A DNA stretch of 64,000 bases from Dactylellina haptotyla (GCA_031310005.1 CM062384.1:2790001-2854000); one strand, 5' to 3'; positions 11,607 through 24,183 are shown, counted from the first letter of the stretch. Translations and numbers: made by a program. Notes: generated by a model not told the origin, from the sequence alone.

Positions 11607-13217
11607 TTATAACGTTTCCTTTGAGTCCCGCCCGTCGTATAATCTTGCGTAGTCCCCAATCTTATCTGCAGCTTGCTTTCTGCCACCAGATGCTTGTGAG
11701 ATTTTCGCGTATTTGGAGCAACTCTCCTTAATCTTGGCAGCTCGAGGTGTATCTTCTAACACAGTTAAAATACCTGCGACCAGCTCGTCTGCGTTTTCAT
11801 CTGGCGCAGTTCTTCTGGACGCCCAAACGCCGACACCAAGCCACTCTGCTCGCGCTGCCATATCGTAATTGTCGAACCACTTGGGAAGAATTACGTGCGG
11901 TACACCAGCCCTATTGAAAGTTCAGGGTTAGCTAATATTCAAATGCTCCAAAATGGCATGAACATACCATAAAGCTTCGTAAAACGAGTTCGCACCGCCG
12001 TGGTGGACGTTACACACAATATCACCAGTATTTAGGAGATCCATCGGTGAATTCTCCAACCACTTCACGATTTTCACCCTGCTGTTATCTTTTCCGATGT
12101 ACTTTTCAACCAATTCCACGTTCCTCTCGACCTCCTTCCATTTCCACAGAATCTGGACGCCTGGGGTTTTCTCGGTCACCGTTTGTATACCCTTGAGCAC
12201 TTCCACAGCGTGCTTTTCGGGAAAGTTGCAGTGGGTCCCGAGGTTAATCAAAACCGTTGGTGCTTGCTTTATCCAAAGCAACAGTGGATCATCCGCCTTG
12301 ATGCTTGATGGAAATATAATAGGACCACAATTTGTTACCACCTCTTCGTCGAACTCGCATGGATAATCGATATCCGGAAGGCACGGCGTTATTTGCGGTG
12401 CACCTTCCAGATCCAAAATTGGGTGTGGGCCTTTCAAACCCATGGCCTTTCGCCGTTTGTCCATGAGTTTCCGTTTCGACGAAGTCAAGATCGCAGAGAA
12501 AAACGATAAGAATATGAGTATATTCGCCGGTTTCAGGTGCAGCGGTACGGGATATGAGTAACCTGTTCCCGATCTACTATCAATTAGCCTTCAAATCATT
12601 GACCATAATAGATTAATAGAAACTGATGCTTACACTGGAAGTTTCCAGGCTGTGCTAAGTTTTGGCATCATCCCACCGACACATTCCTTTAAAAAGTTCG
12701 GCCATAATACAACATAAGGCTGTTTCGTGAGGCGTACCGCATCAATACCTTGCCAGAACAAACTATCCACCACGGCTACCGACGGCCTAACATCTTTGAT
12801 AATGTCAACAACACTCTGAACGCTATCCGCATATTCGTCCGGGTTCTGGTGGTTTAACAATTCGTCGAAGGTTGGTTTAAAGTGCTTTCGAAATTTCTTA
12901 AACCGAGGCGAGTGGGCTTGTGTTCGCGGGTCAGGATGTATGACTTGCATAGAAACGCCTGTCACCGTATGTCGTTTAACATCTTCCTTGGCATCAACGC
13001 CATCCGGGGTATCAACACTAGCGGTTGCATCTGCATTCTCATTCGCAAAATCGACGATGAATTTTAAGGATTTGTCCAGATTTATGTCCTGGAAACTGGC
13101 AACGTGGAGGTCATACTGCCTCGATAGCAGGAGCTCGTATAGCGTCGCAAGATGGACATTGGCCTGTCCTAATTCCGGGTGGGTGAGGAAGAGTATCGAG
13201 GGTCTTTGGGCGGTCAT
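11607..13217 (-). CDS. UDP-glycosyltransferase (GT1 family)
   Basis: A glucuronosyl/glucosyltransferase-type enzyme that moves a sugar from a UDP-sugar to a small lipophilic acceptor. Exons: 13217-12634, 12576-11968, 11910-11607, with introns of 57 nt each; the protein is about 498 residues. The N-terminal acceptor domain starts RPSILFLTHPELGQ. The C-terminal donor domain has VLINLGTH (about residue 303), WLENSPMDLL, the PSPG-like HHGGANSFYEALW, and AGVPHVILPKWFDN. The start is the ATG giving the beta-strand right after it; an upstream in-frame ATG at 13316 would add 33 unlikely residues. The first acceptor is a TAGTAG tandem, so two products differing by one residue are possible. A hydrophobic stretch follows the first junction (ANILIFLSFFSAIL). 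Acceptor substrate unknown. Confidence 0.88.
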
Positions 13218-13319
13218 TTTGTTGCAGTCAATCCACAATTGAAGCTCCAGGCTTTGAGTATTCGAGAAATTACTTGTATCGAGCTGTGAGTTATCCCGAA
13301 TGTCGACCAGATCCAACCA

Positions 13320-15983
13320 TCGTGAGATATGGTGGAAAACGGCCTCCTTTTAACCCGGACGCCACCAGCCTAGCTCCACGATGCACACGCAAGCAAAAGC
13401 TCCGCTTCCAACGTTCCAACCCCTTCCCGAATTGCGATATCATAGGGGGGCATCCGAGACGCGCTCTTTTTTTCCCTTTCTTTCGCCCCCCCTAAAGTCT
13501 TAGTATGCATGCAGCACGAACATTGGGAAGTTGGAGCTACCCTCATCTGCCAGTCAGGGTTCTAGCTCTGCGCAACACACCTAAGCCCTGCCAAGGACTG
13601 GGGTTCTAGAGCTGCAAAGTTTGAGAGACCCGCCAATGTAATTTTACTAATAATAGGAACCGGCATCTAGGGAGAGGTTCGAGAAGCGTTCGTATGCTCT
13701 CTATAGGTTCTCCTTACTCTACCGATTGGGGTGAGTGGAATATCGAAATTTCGGGATTAAACGGAACTTCAGTTGTGCTTTGATATCTCCAGAGTACCGT
13801 GGTTTCAATGCGAAACTGTTCAAATTCGTCTCAGTCCAGGGCTTGCAGGACAAAAGTGGATCAGGGAAGCAGCTCGTCCCGAGAACCGAATGCAAAGTTG
13901 CTAAACCCAAACGCGTAGTCCTTTCGATGCTCATTTGTTCTAGCTCAGGAGTTGCATAAAATGCAGGCGCGAGGCCAGGTACTATCGCCGCCGAGATATA
14001 CCTCTTATAGGTCCGCAATGCCCGAATCCATTGACCACGTTCGACAACGGCCGCCTCTCATCTGCCCACGAAATCAAGATCGTTGAGTGATATCAAATCT
14101 TCCGGCTCCACTGCCCAGATCCACACTGTCATAAATGTGACATCTCACAATCACAGCCTTGAGAGAGTGGAGACCTGCTATCGTGAATTCCCGCGTCAAC
14201 CGCCAGTTCAGGAAGGTCCACGAGCAAATCACATCCAAATTTTGAAACCTTTGTTTTTGTTCCTGACTTGAAGCGGTGGCAATATCACGACGACAGGAGC
14301 TTTGGTAACAAAATTCTAAACGAACAGGGTGCAGATCTACGAGACTGTGCAGGATCATGCCTAACTCCACAGGGTATTGAACAACACTTTTGCACGGAGA
14401 GGGGTCACAAGAGTAGAGGGGCTTGGCGTTAGAGCCTTCGATTCATCTACAAGGTCTGAAAAGAAACCGATTGTAATATTAAAGAAGAATATTTAAAATT
14501 ATTCAAACTTATGAATCGAACTTGACAATAGTGTTCTGGCTAGAAGCACTGCAGCTCAATCAGCATTTCAGTCCTTTATCTTCTCGCAGTTCTTTCAAGT
14601 CGTCGCTCAGAGAATCTGGATCTTTAAAATCTATTTAAATAATAGATTTTAAACTTATTTTAAAATATTTATAAATAGATCTTCAATAAAAATTAGAAAA
14701 CTTTCTTAAATAGAGATAATTTTAGCTTGGAATAAATTGGTGAAATAGGATTAAAATAGCATGTTAGCCTAGAGCTTCAGAAGTCAAAATTCCTTATCTA
14801 AGATACTACTCAATATTACTGTCCAATCACCACTATCCATAAGAAGCTTGAGAGAAGCTATTAGGCGGGTGGGAGTTGTGAAGTCAGAGTTCTCTGAATT
14901 CACAACCACATGATTGTCAAATGGTCCCGGTTTCAGAGTTCGTGACAGATTTAGAAGCCTTGGTGATGAAGAGATCAGCTACCTCTCGCAGGATAGTTCT
15001 ATAGCGGATGCAGGGGTGGCAATCCGAACGATTCAAAAAGCTAGACATGAGCACGCGGGTTATTGCATCTTTGAATTTAACTAGACGTGGATCAATACCC
15101 CGCTGTTGATAAATAATGATAATAATAACAATAATAATAATAACATCTCCTTTCCGTTCAACTTGAATTATATATTCAAATATTACAATAGAAACATACA
15201 TTCTCCGTTAGACAAATTTTACTTTTGAATATAGGTATGATACTGATCAGATCATTTCGAAGACAAATAGAACCATGATTGCCCGTGTTTAGAAAGGGCA
15301 TTGGGTGAGGTTGGAAATCCGTGCTAAGACCGAAAAGGTGTCTGAAAGAGCATGTCGGATGTTTTCAGGTGGCTCATGGATTGAGGTGGCTCATTGATCG
15401 GGTATCTTATAATCCATTTGATCTATTGATCCCCATGATGTGTTATGGCGCTGTACGATCGAGGATAGGGTAACTAAAACTCATATGCGACATTCTGTGT
15501 GTAATGTGAAAGATAGAGGAGAATGCGGCAGCAGGGATCAGAACGGTGCGGCGTAAAACAATATTTTTACTGTCGTGGCTCGTAGTTGTGGCTTGTGGTC
15601 TGTGATGAAACCACTGGGGCAGGGATCCTTAACTTCGACAGGCTGAGCATTAGACTAACAAATTATTTTGATTCTGAAGCGCTGCAGCTTTAACTTCGTG
15701 ATACCAGACAACGATTTTCATGAGAAATTGCTCCGAGAACTTGATGTCGCTTTTAACTATAATATTATTATTACAACTTAGTTGATATTGACAACAGATC
15801 GGATCAGTGGAAGATATATATAGAAACAGGTTGAAATCTGATCCAGACTATCACTAGTTTAAAAAAGGTGTTGCTCACTTCTTTCACCTTTCCAAATTTT
15901 AATGACAAATTGTTGTTGTGGTGTATACCTCCGCCTCCGCCATCAGAATACATCATCCTCGTAGCCCCTAAATTACGGTAAAC
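13320..15983. other. Gene-poor region with AT-rich tract
   Basis: No gene is supported over 2.6 kb. From about 14480 to 14770 the sequence is very AT-rich with many TA dinucleotides, as in RIP-mutated fungal repeats. A low-complexity AAT-type run lies at about 15113-15147. Open frames at 13.7-14.3 kb have no recognisable domain and may be remnants. Confidence 0.45.
15113..15147. repeat. AAT-rich microsatellite
   Basis: An imperfect trinucleotide run built from AAT/AAC units, with one interruption. It lies in non-coding DNA. Confidence 0.7.
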
Positions 15984-16730
15984 ATGGGCGACTTAGTAAT
16001 GAAGAGTTATGCTCAAGCAACTAACTTGCTAGTCGACCATGGCATAAACCCCATCATATGGGGTGACCAAGCTCTAGTGTCTTGGGGTTATCCAACAGTA
16101 ATATGTGTAGGTTGCACCAAAATACATCACAATTTAGTATAGGCTTCAACTTATACAATACAGGTTTTTGACTTCGCTATTGAGGACTCACGTCTCGAAG
16201 AAGCTGTGGGTCTCCTTAAAAACCACACAAACTTCAAGGTCGTCGATCCATCATTGGCAGCGAAAGCCAAAGGCATCCTTGGATTAAGTGGATACCATCT
16301 TGTTAGCGAAGTCGATAAAAAAATGTGGCCTACACGTATGCATTTACTTCCACAATCGTTAGTCCACCTCTCATCATATGATGCCGAGCTTGTTAAATCG
16401 CCCTTCGATCCCAACCGCAATCTGCTCCAACCAAAACTTCAACAGTATTGCATCTCGCTAGTGAAATGTATGGAAGACTACTCTGCGACCTCAACAAATA
16501 GAATACCCGCAGAGCATGCCCTTCTAGTTCTCCTTGCAACAGCGGTCTGCAAAATTCCCAATATAGGAGGCAAAATATGGGTTCCGGAGGAGTTTACTGA
16601 ATCGGAGGAAGATTTTCAAGTTCGACAGTCTGCCGCAATTCGAGAGATTGAGAAATGGGAGGTGGCCGAGGATGACGAAGTTTATCGTCAGAAAGTCATC
16701 AAATACTTTCTATCCAAATCTATAGATTAG
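15984..16730 (+). CDS. Nucleotidyltransferase-fold-like fungal protein
   Basis: Exons are 15984-16097 and 16164-16730, with a 66-nt intron ending ACAG; the frame closes to about 226 residues. The N-terminus reads as a helix, then IIWGDQALVSWGYPT, and after the splice VFDFAIEDSRLEEA. This matches a large uncharacterised fungal family whose fold resembles minimal nucleotidyltransferases (a G-x-x-A-L helix, then an acidic strand). The DxD-type catalytic pair is weak (D-F-A-I-E-D), so activity is doubtful. The C-terminal half is helical (ALLVLLATAVCKIPN) and acidic. It converges on the gene at 16837-17687, which has the same kind of fold. Function unknown. Confidence 0.6.
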
Positions 16731-16836
16731 AGCCCATGAATCTTTTTTCTTCCATTCTAGCATATAGTTGATATAATATGGATAATTTGTTGCTGATACA
16801 TCAATCGCGATCCATCTACACAGAACTTTCCACGCC

Positions 16837-17687
16837 TTATTCTAACACAGTCTTAAGAAGCTCATTAGCTTCTTGGTTTTTTGCCCTCAACTTCCTAAAA
16901 CCCTCAAAATACTTTTTGCGTCGGTCTTCTTCGACCCCTTCGAAATTTATTGTCTTTCCCTTGGCAACGAGCCAATTGAGCAAGAATAAGATGTCATCCT
17001 CATCGTTTTTTGCTTTGACTCGGGATGCTTCTCGATCAGATTCGGACATCCAGCTCCACCGACGAATTTTCATGCAGACTAGCATAGATGGATGCATAAC
17101 AGGCACTGCCAAGCTTAGACATTGTTCAATCAAATTTCAACTTACTCGGTAGCTTACTGTTTTCAATCGTCAAAAGTGGAGATGTGGATAAGTCCGGCAT
17201 TTTGAGAGTCGCCGCTTCCCCATGTTGTAAAAGCTCGATTTTTACAGATGTCCCAGTATCCTATGTAAATAATAATTTTATCGTTAATGGCGTATTAAAT
17301 GAGTATTTGGGCTCTAAACGTGTATTTGGGCTCTAAACAAGTATTTAGGTTCAAAACATCCTACGATAGAACGTACGCTTGTATAATGCAAACTCATATC
17401 TGCCCTCTGAACAAACTTTTTGCTGCTATGGAGGACAGCCTCACGCGTTTGCAAGCTGGGAGCATCAACTAGAACATCAACATCCTAATTAATGAGAGTG
17501 AGAAACTTTTATTTGTGGCCCGAGACATTATAGGGAATGCGAAAGGATTTGATCTAACAAGAGTGATTCTCTCAGAACCCAGGATATTCCCAGCTGCACC
17601 TCCTATTATCGCATGTTTGACACCAATTTTACCCAAAACTGTTGAGATCTCGGACGCTGCTTGTAAAATATCGTTGGTGGAACTCAT
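16837..17687 (-). CDS. Nucleotidyltransferase-fold protein (AbiEii/DUF6036-like)
   Basis: Four exons on the minus strand: 17687-17559, 17484-17377, 17260-17158 and 17105-16837. The phases close to about 202 residues. The order of motifs is that of minimal nucleotidyltransferases: a helix, then IIGGAAGNILGSERIT, then DVDVLVDAP (two aspartates as in the catalytic DxD), then VKIELLQHGEA, then PVMHPSMLVCMKIRRW and a conserved R-x-x-KNDEDDILFLLNWL segment. The last two resemble the C-terminal core of AbiEii/DUF6036 proteins. A nearby donor at 17145 would make the last intron only 40 nt and add four codons, so the third junction is uncertain. It stands between the convergent NTase-like gene and an NLR relic. 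No substrate can be inferred. Confidence 0.6.
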
Positions 17688-17811
17688 TTTGGGCGGCCTT
17701 TGAGGAGTCGGTAATAAATGTTGCAAGTGGGATGATGATGCTTGATTTGTTCTCTAACTCCGGCACTGGTAAGTGGTCCCCGTTTATCACCCGCGCAGCA
17801 GCCTTCTAATT

Positions 17812-17860
17812 TTATTTATTTTTATTTTATTTTATTTTTTTTAAAAAAAGATATTAGAGG
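17812..17860. repeat. Poly-T/A low-complexity tract
   Basis: A T-rich run (TTTTA units) passes into an A run at the truncated 3' side of the NLR relic. It may mark the break where the repeat domain was lost, but simple-sequence origin is equally possible. Confidence 0.5.
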
Positions 17861-17929
17861 GGAACCCTCTTCTTACTATTATTTATTAACATATATATTT
17901 TAAGGTTTGATATACAGAGGATTCGATTG

Positions 17930-20102
17930 TCGATCATCACCTCCCCAATAAACTGCCTCACAATCGAACTCAATTCTACACGTATGTGGAAAGAGACTGT
18001 TCTAGAACTTTCTTACATGCTCAATACATTTTTTGAGGGCACCATAACCAGAAAATTGTCACGGCCCATGCGAGCTCTTGTATGGTTGGAGGTCTACAAG
18101 CGACAGTGATAATCTTCAAAGCTATAATGGCAAGCTCTAAATTCTCAGCATCATCGGAAGTACGTCGTGAAATGATATCGAAATAAAGTTTTGAGAGATC
18201 CTTAGGGAAAGCCATATCATCCAGAAAAAATTGCATCGGTCCAAGCGCCTATATTTTACGAGTCTGTATGTATAAAATTATCATCTTTGTCCATAAAGCG
18301 CTTCCTTGAGCCAGGTGGGAATAAATCTCGAATTGGCGAGATAAATCGCGCCTGTTTTTTCTTGAAGTTCAAAAATTGTGCGCAAGATTGGCTCGCGCCA
18401 TGCCTCAGCACATTCGTCGATAGCGTCAACGAAGATGAATAGTTTCTTCTCTAAGCTTGTTGCGACGGCTTGGAATTCGATTGCGATGTCGTTTAGCGAA
18501 AGGGGTGCGTTGGTTCTGCGTGTTTTCTCGTACAATTTCCTGGTACTCTCAGGCAATCAGAGAAGTTGTGAACAAGTTGTCGCAGAAGACTCCCGAGAAG
18601 GTCTTCAGCTTTGTACTGATCTCTTCTTCAATAGTTGAATTACAAATATAAAACTGCAACATTCTAATCATTATCAAACAAACGAAAAATATGGTCGATG
18701 GCAATAGCCGTAAGGGTGGTCTTTCCGGCTCCAGGAATTCCAGGACAAAATAAAGTCCGGCATTCACTCTTATCAGACAGCCAAGTTTGAAATTCTGTCG
18801 AATTCAGAAGCCATTGACCCGTCCCCGGCTGTCGTCTTTTCATATTATCGGCGTGCTGAGATGTATGATCTATAGGGGATAACCTGTTCAAAATCTTTTC
18901 GTCTTCTTCCTTGTCCAAAATTGATCGCATCCTTTCGACATTCGTTTTGGTTTCGATTACGTTCCCTTCCGTTCTTTGCACAGCACTCAGAACTGTAAAT
19001 ATGCTGGATCAGCGATAGAGTCGTGTAGCAACGGAAAGATGAAGACATACTGTCATCAAGTAATTCCTTCACTGGGAGCTGGATCTGGACTTCTTCGGGG
19101 TACACATAACCCAATAACTCCTTAGTGAAAGCGGCAGCCACAGCGGCAGCATGCTCCTCCTAACTGCCATTTTTATGAGAATCGGCGTAGCCGCATATGC
19201 CTCTGATGACCAAACAGGGTAAATTTTGTAAAAGCCCAGCAGCTCCCATCTTAATACACAGAACATTGCTAAAGCATTTCTTAATCTTATCTCTTAGGTT
19301 ACCATCTTCGACAGCTCGGACTCCTGACAGGATCAGTCCGGAATGTATTTTCATCGATCGCTTCAGCGGCTTCCTATTTACGACTTGTCGGGATCACAGA
19401 ATAGACAGTCATTTATTTCGCCCTCTCCACTATCTTCGTCTTCCTCCTCTTCGTACTCAGCATCCTCACATCCTTCCTCACAGGTCTCGGTCCCTTCGCC
19501 ATTCTTACTTATATATTTGTAGCTCGACTTAAACAATATATCCTTATGGGAATCTGATTTCAGATATTTGGCCGCCAATTTAGGATATTTATCCTTCAAA
19601 TCTTGTAGGTACTCGGGAATCCTAGAACCAGATAGCTCATGCTCAGTCTCCAGCCGTGATAACGCCGTGAGTAACAAATCTGGCGGGTTATTGAGCGCCC
19701 CTGTGCGTCTGATTTCTTGGGTTGCGTTGTCGACCTCCCACTCCACCACACCCGGCGAGTTGGCCGTCGGCACACTGACCACCACGTCCCCCAACCTAAC
19801 CCTCGGCGGAACACCGCTGCCGATTCCAACCATCAGGACAAACCTCACAGATGGGAATGCATTCACCATCTGTGTAGCAACTAAAGCAGCCGGAATACTC
19901 CCGGGTTTTCCCTTAGGCAAGCATGCGACGACAACATTGTGGCTCCCGATGGAACCCAAGGTGTAGCTGTTGCTGTCCCTTAGCGGTTTGGGAAGGTTAA
20001 GATGTGCTGGTCCAACATGGCGATTGCGGCGGTCTATTCCTTTGGCAGAGCACAGACCCATCCAACGGTGTAGTCGCTATGGGATTTGGCCGCGGAAGCC
20101 AT
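17930..20102 (-). pseudogene. PNP-NACHT NLR-type receptor pseudogene
   Basis: Remnant of a fungal STAND/NLR gene with an N-terminal nucleoside-phosphorylase domain and a NACHT NTPase. It starts at ATG 20102 (ASAAKSHSDYTVGWVCALPKE), then meets a stop and a frameshift before LPKPLRDSNSYTLGSIGSHN. The phosphorylase core continues (VLMVGIGSGVPPRVRLGDVV, ALNNPP; later NLPCLVIRGICGYADSHKN), followed by another stop. The NACHT part keeps Walker A ([10 protein letters not shown], about 18725) and Walker B (LFIFVDAIDEC, about 18430). Between them the coding frame has three stops (TAG, TAA, TGA) and a frameshift near 18550. The product end is lost: no ankyrin, WD or TPR repeats follow, only AT-rich sequence. 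In intact relatives this is an intracellular sensor for heterokaryon incompatibility or defence. Confidence 0.85.
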
Positions 20103-20623
20103 GGCGACTGTGGGGGTTTGAAGTTAAATGATGTCTCTGAAATTCTGAGGTTCAGCGGATGTCAATGATATTAGGTAAATTGGAATTCAAATGAAACAGA
20201 AATGAGCTGAACGGATAGTCGACAGTATATCAATTATTCCGACCTCCTAACTTGTGCTCCTCGCCGTACCCTGGAAGGGGTTCTGGCGGGGAGGTCTTGG
20301 CAGTATACTGTGAGCAAACACTGCAGCGAAATCTATAATTCTACAATCTAGCTGCAGCATTTTCTTTTGAAGCGTTAAACAAGCCAAACGTTCCGGCATG
20401 GAAGAAAGCACCAAATGTTATAATATACGAATATATACAGCTTTTGTATGTCGATTGTAGACATATCATATACCCTCTACAGAACCCGAATGCGAGCACG
20501 CTTGATAGCTGACGCTCAAAATATGTCTCAAGAATAAGAATGATCGCCAAAGAACTCCAAGCCAATTATATCCAATTATATATATGCAAAGGAAATCAAA
20601 GATCCTAAAAGCTAAGCATGATC
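20103..20623. other. Intergenic
   Basis: Former upstream region of the NLR relic and 3' flank of allantoinase. No gene is seen. Confidence 0.4.
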
Positions 20624-22335
20624 CTAGCTTTGCTGGATCTCAACCGTCGATACAACTGCATTGAGATTCACCGCTTTGATCTCCTCAATTGCAACAGGCG
20701 CGCTAAGCGTTGTAGCGATTGGGACCGTTTCTTGCTGTCTCTTCTCCAGCAACAACGACCCGAGTGGACCCGCAGTCTCATCGAACCCGGTATCCTTAGA
20801 ATATATCTGTTTTCCTCGAAGCCAAGTCTCACAGACAATACCGTCGAGAACCTTGGCCTCGTACGGTGTAATTTTGTTCTTGAAGTGCATTTCTGATGTT
20901 GTGACCTAAAATATGCTCGTTAGATGCTAATATCATCGAAAAGTGAACTTGGTGAATAAACATACCTTGAAACTGCTTTCGGGATCGAAAATGCAGATAT
21001 CAGCGTCGTAGCCAACTGCTATCTTGCCCTTCTTTCCGAGAAGGCCGACTTGTCTCGCTGTTTCTTCGGAAGTCCATTTGCTGATTTGGCATAAATCCAC
21101 GCCCCGCTTCTTGCCCTCGGTCCATAGAACACTCAAGCCAAGGCCGACAGTGCTAATTCCGCCCCAGGCTTGGAAGAAATCGCCGCCACCGACAACCTTG
21201 AGGTTTGGCGTGCATGGAGAGTGATCTGATACCACAGTCGTGATCAACCCATCTTTCAAAGCATCCCAGAGACCGTCTGCATTCGCACGTTCTCTAATCG
21301 GCGGGCAGCACTTATGTCTCGTATCTCTGTTTTTGATATCCTCCGCTGCGAGAGCTAGGTAGTGGAAGCAAGTTTCGGCTGTGAGTTTGATTCCATTCTC
21401 TTGGGCTTCCTTGAGCATTGGCAGGCACTGGATGGCAGAAAGGTGAACGATGTGTAGTGGGAGATTTGGCGCGATTGGTGCAGAGGCGATGATATCAGCG
21501 AGGGCATAGGTTTCGAAAGCGGGAGGCCGAGAAGCCAAAAATGTCGAGTATTCGTCTAGAGGACCAGATGGTGCCAATGGAGCGTCACCGTGGAGGACGG
21601 CGTCGCCAACGGACATCTGTTAATTTTGTTAGTATAAGACTTATAGTAGCGAAGAAACCGAGCTACGTACCGACAATGGCGGCAGCTTCTCAGCGTGGAA
21701 CATCAAGACTGTATCTTGGTCTTTCAATTCCTCCATAGCTTTCGCCACATCTTCCGTTGATACCGCTGGAAATTCTTCAACCTAGTCCCTCTTTTAGCAT
21801 CCATTCAAGCCAAACCAAGTGAATACCTTCAACTTACACCAGAATCAATCAAGAAGCACTTGAACCCTCTTACTCCTTCGCTAACTAAATCTTTCAAATC
21901 CTTCTCATTTCCAGGAATAACACCCCCGTAGAACCCAACATCAACCCAACACTGACCTCTCGCAGCTGCAACCTTCAAATGTAGGTTCTCAACCGTCGTC
22001 GTCGGCGGGATCGCATTCAACGGCATGTCAACCACCGTTGTCACACCACCGAACGCCGCAGCACGAGTACCCGTCTCGAAACCTTCCCACTCCGTCCGCC
22101 AGCCTGGCTCGTTAAGATGGACGTGCGCATCTACCAAGCCCGGCATGAGGACCTTCGGGGAGTAGTCTCTATATACCGTTCCGGCAGGGAATGCAGATGG
22201 CGGCAGGACTTTCTCATGGACTTGTGTTATTTTACCAGTGGTGGAGTCTGTGACAATTGTACCCGGTGTTATCGCGCCATTGATTATCGCCTGGGAAGAG
22301 GTGAGGACGGTGATATTCGAGTTCGAGGCCGCCAT
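20624..22335 (-). CDS. DAL1: Allantoinase
   Basis: Hydrolyses allantoin to allantoate in purine (ureide) breakdown; a cyclic amidohydrolase of the dihydroorotase/hydantoinase superfamily. Exons: 22335-21838, 21781-21671, 21616-20966 and 20905-20624, with introns of 54-60 nt; all phases close to about 513 residues. Metal-site motifs are visible: HVH in [12 protein letters not shown] (H71, H73), the lysine expected to be carboxylated in [10 protein letters not shown] (K159), a histidine in LMFHAEK, another in HIVHLSA (H261) and the catalytic aspartate in VVSDHSPC (D334). The length and motif spacing are those of fungal allantoinases. Probably cytosolic and nitrogen-regulated in relatives; I saw no decisive GATA site array. 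No other purine-pathway gene is adjacent. Confidence 0.95.
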
Positions 22336-24183
22336 GGTGAAGATTGTGTTGTCAACGTTTCCGGGGAGCTGCGTTGTTGTGTAACGGAGAAATCACCGAT
22401 TTGGCAATAGGTAGGTAGCGTCTGTGGAGCGTCTAGCACTGAAAGCAATAAAGAAAACGTAGGTATCGTGAAAAATGGAGTTTCAAATGAGAATAAAAAA
22501 GGTTCTCGTGAGCACCTTTTTATAAAATTAGGTTAAACTTCACTCAGGGCCGCAGTAGTAGAGCTATTCAAAGTGAACCCTTTCGTCTTTCTCCTGCTCT
22601 ATTTAACTCTTCGAGCTCGTCTGTTTCGGACTCCACCCTTCATCCCACGTTCTGGTTCGGAAAGTTTCAGAGATAAGGAACCACCACCGGCCAGCGGGCG
22701 AGCACACACATGCACCACACGAAATCGATCCCACCCCAAGCCGAGACAAGAAGCGTGTGTGTGCCGGTAAGGAAAGCTGGGTTCGGCTGTTGGGGGCAAA
22801 AAAGAGGGACCAAGATAACCCCGAAAATTGTACCCTTTTTTGGAGCTGATTACCCGTTTGAGTATTCCCGTTTTCGCACAATCCGGTAGGGGAGATAAGG
22901 TAGGAATGCTGTATGACCTGATGTGACAAGCTACGCCTAGCTCTAGTAAACTGTTGGCCAATCGATTAATCGGTATCCTTGAGGAATAGGTTGAAAACAA
23001 ATGCCTATCTATTGGAACAATGCAAATCCAGGGTCCTGTTACAAAAGGGAAGCTTGTGTTGAAAGAAAATAGTAGGTAACTTTGGTCGAAGTCTATGAGA
23101 GGAAAAAGGCCGAAACTTTTTAGTTATACAATTTATAATTTCGAAAGAAATCAAACGTTAAGAATAATGAGAAAAGTGCGGGGAAGGATAGGATATTTGA
23201 ATATTTAATTTCGCAATACCGCTTTCCTGGGGAATTTTGGCCCTTTTTGTGGGGTGCATGAGGATCTTTATACATGTTACCGCCTCGTTATCAGAGTGCA
23301 TTTCCAACTGCGCGGGATGAAGCCCACCATCAACGCAGCAGATAGGCAACTAGGAGAGATAAGCATCACTAACACTTCAATAACCCGGCTCTGGAAGCGT
23401 GAACGGCCGTCTCATCCGCCCTAATACTCTTGCACGTCTTGAAAATTTTTGCATTTAATTTATCCAGAACTCTATCTCACTAAGAATGTCTGCCCTCGCG
23501 ATAAATTTCCGTCCAAAACGTTGAGCTCTCAGGAAAATTCTGCTGAAAAATTCGAATAAAATTACTCGATCTTGAACATATCTCTCGAGTAATAGCCTGA
23601 CCTCCTATCAAACCCGACTAACTAAATGGCCAAAGTTAACCGATTCTCGGAGTATCCACCTTCCTCCGGAAATATGTGGGATAGAAAATCGCCCATCTGC
23701 TTACTCGATCAGAACCGATGTTCAAGTCTTATCTCTTGGAACCCATGCACGTTTATCCGCTTGCAGAAAGCGTTGGCTGTCGTTGTTCCCAGGTCATGCA
23801 CGAAAAAGCGGCCATAGCTCCTCTCCCAACGAACTAGGCACCTTGGTTTTCTACGAGTGCAGAAAGACCGCTATGCCTAAAGATAGCAGCAGCAGGAGAT
23901 CTCGAGGGTCGTTCAGGTGGACCACCTCAAAATTAAATTACCTCAACGCAAAAAAAATAAATAAAAAAGGTCCACCATCTAAACGGGGTTTCATTATTTT
24001 TTTACGTACTTTACACTTGTATTATACATGGTAATGACGTGAACAGGGAGTCTCCTGGGCCCCAGACTATCACCAGAGACCATACTCCGACAGAGCTCGA
24101 ACCAAGGATGCTCAGAATATGCGTACATGTACCATCCGGCGCTGGCAGAGCCCGAGCCAACCAACCGCTATTTAGCGCTTCAG
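22336..24183. other. Intergenic, 1.8 kb
   Basis: Promoter side of allantoinase and 3' side of the next gene. I see no gene. Around 23925-23990 a GGTGGACC-type palindrome and an A-rich stretch are followed by an inverted GGTCCACC; this could be a small inverted-repeat element. Confidence 0.4.

Noticed and set aside
13719-14271. Open frames on both strands in the gene-poor region
   Set aside because: They overlap antisense, lack splice continuity and no domain is recognisable.
24060-24175. tRNA-like GTTCGA on the minus strand
   Set aside because: The surrounding bases do not form a T-arm stem or acceptor stem.
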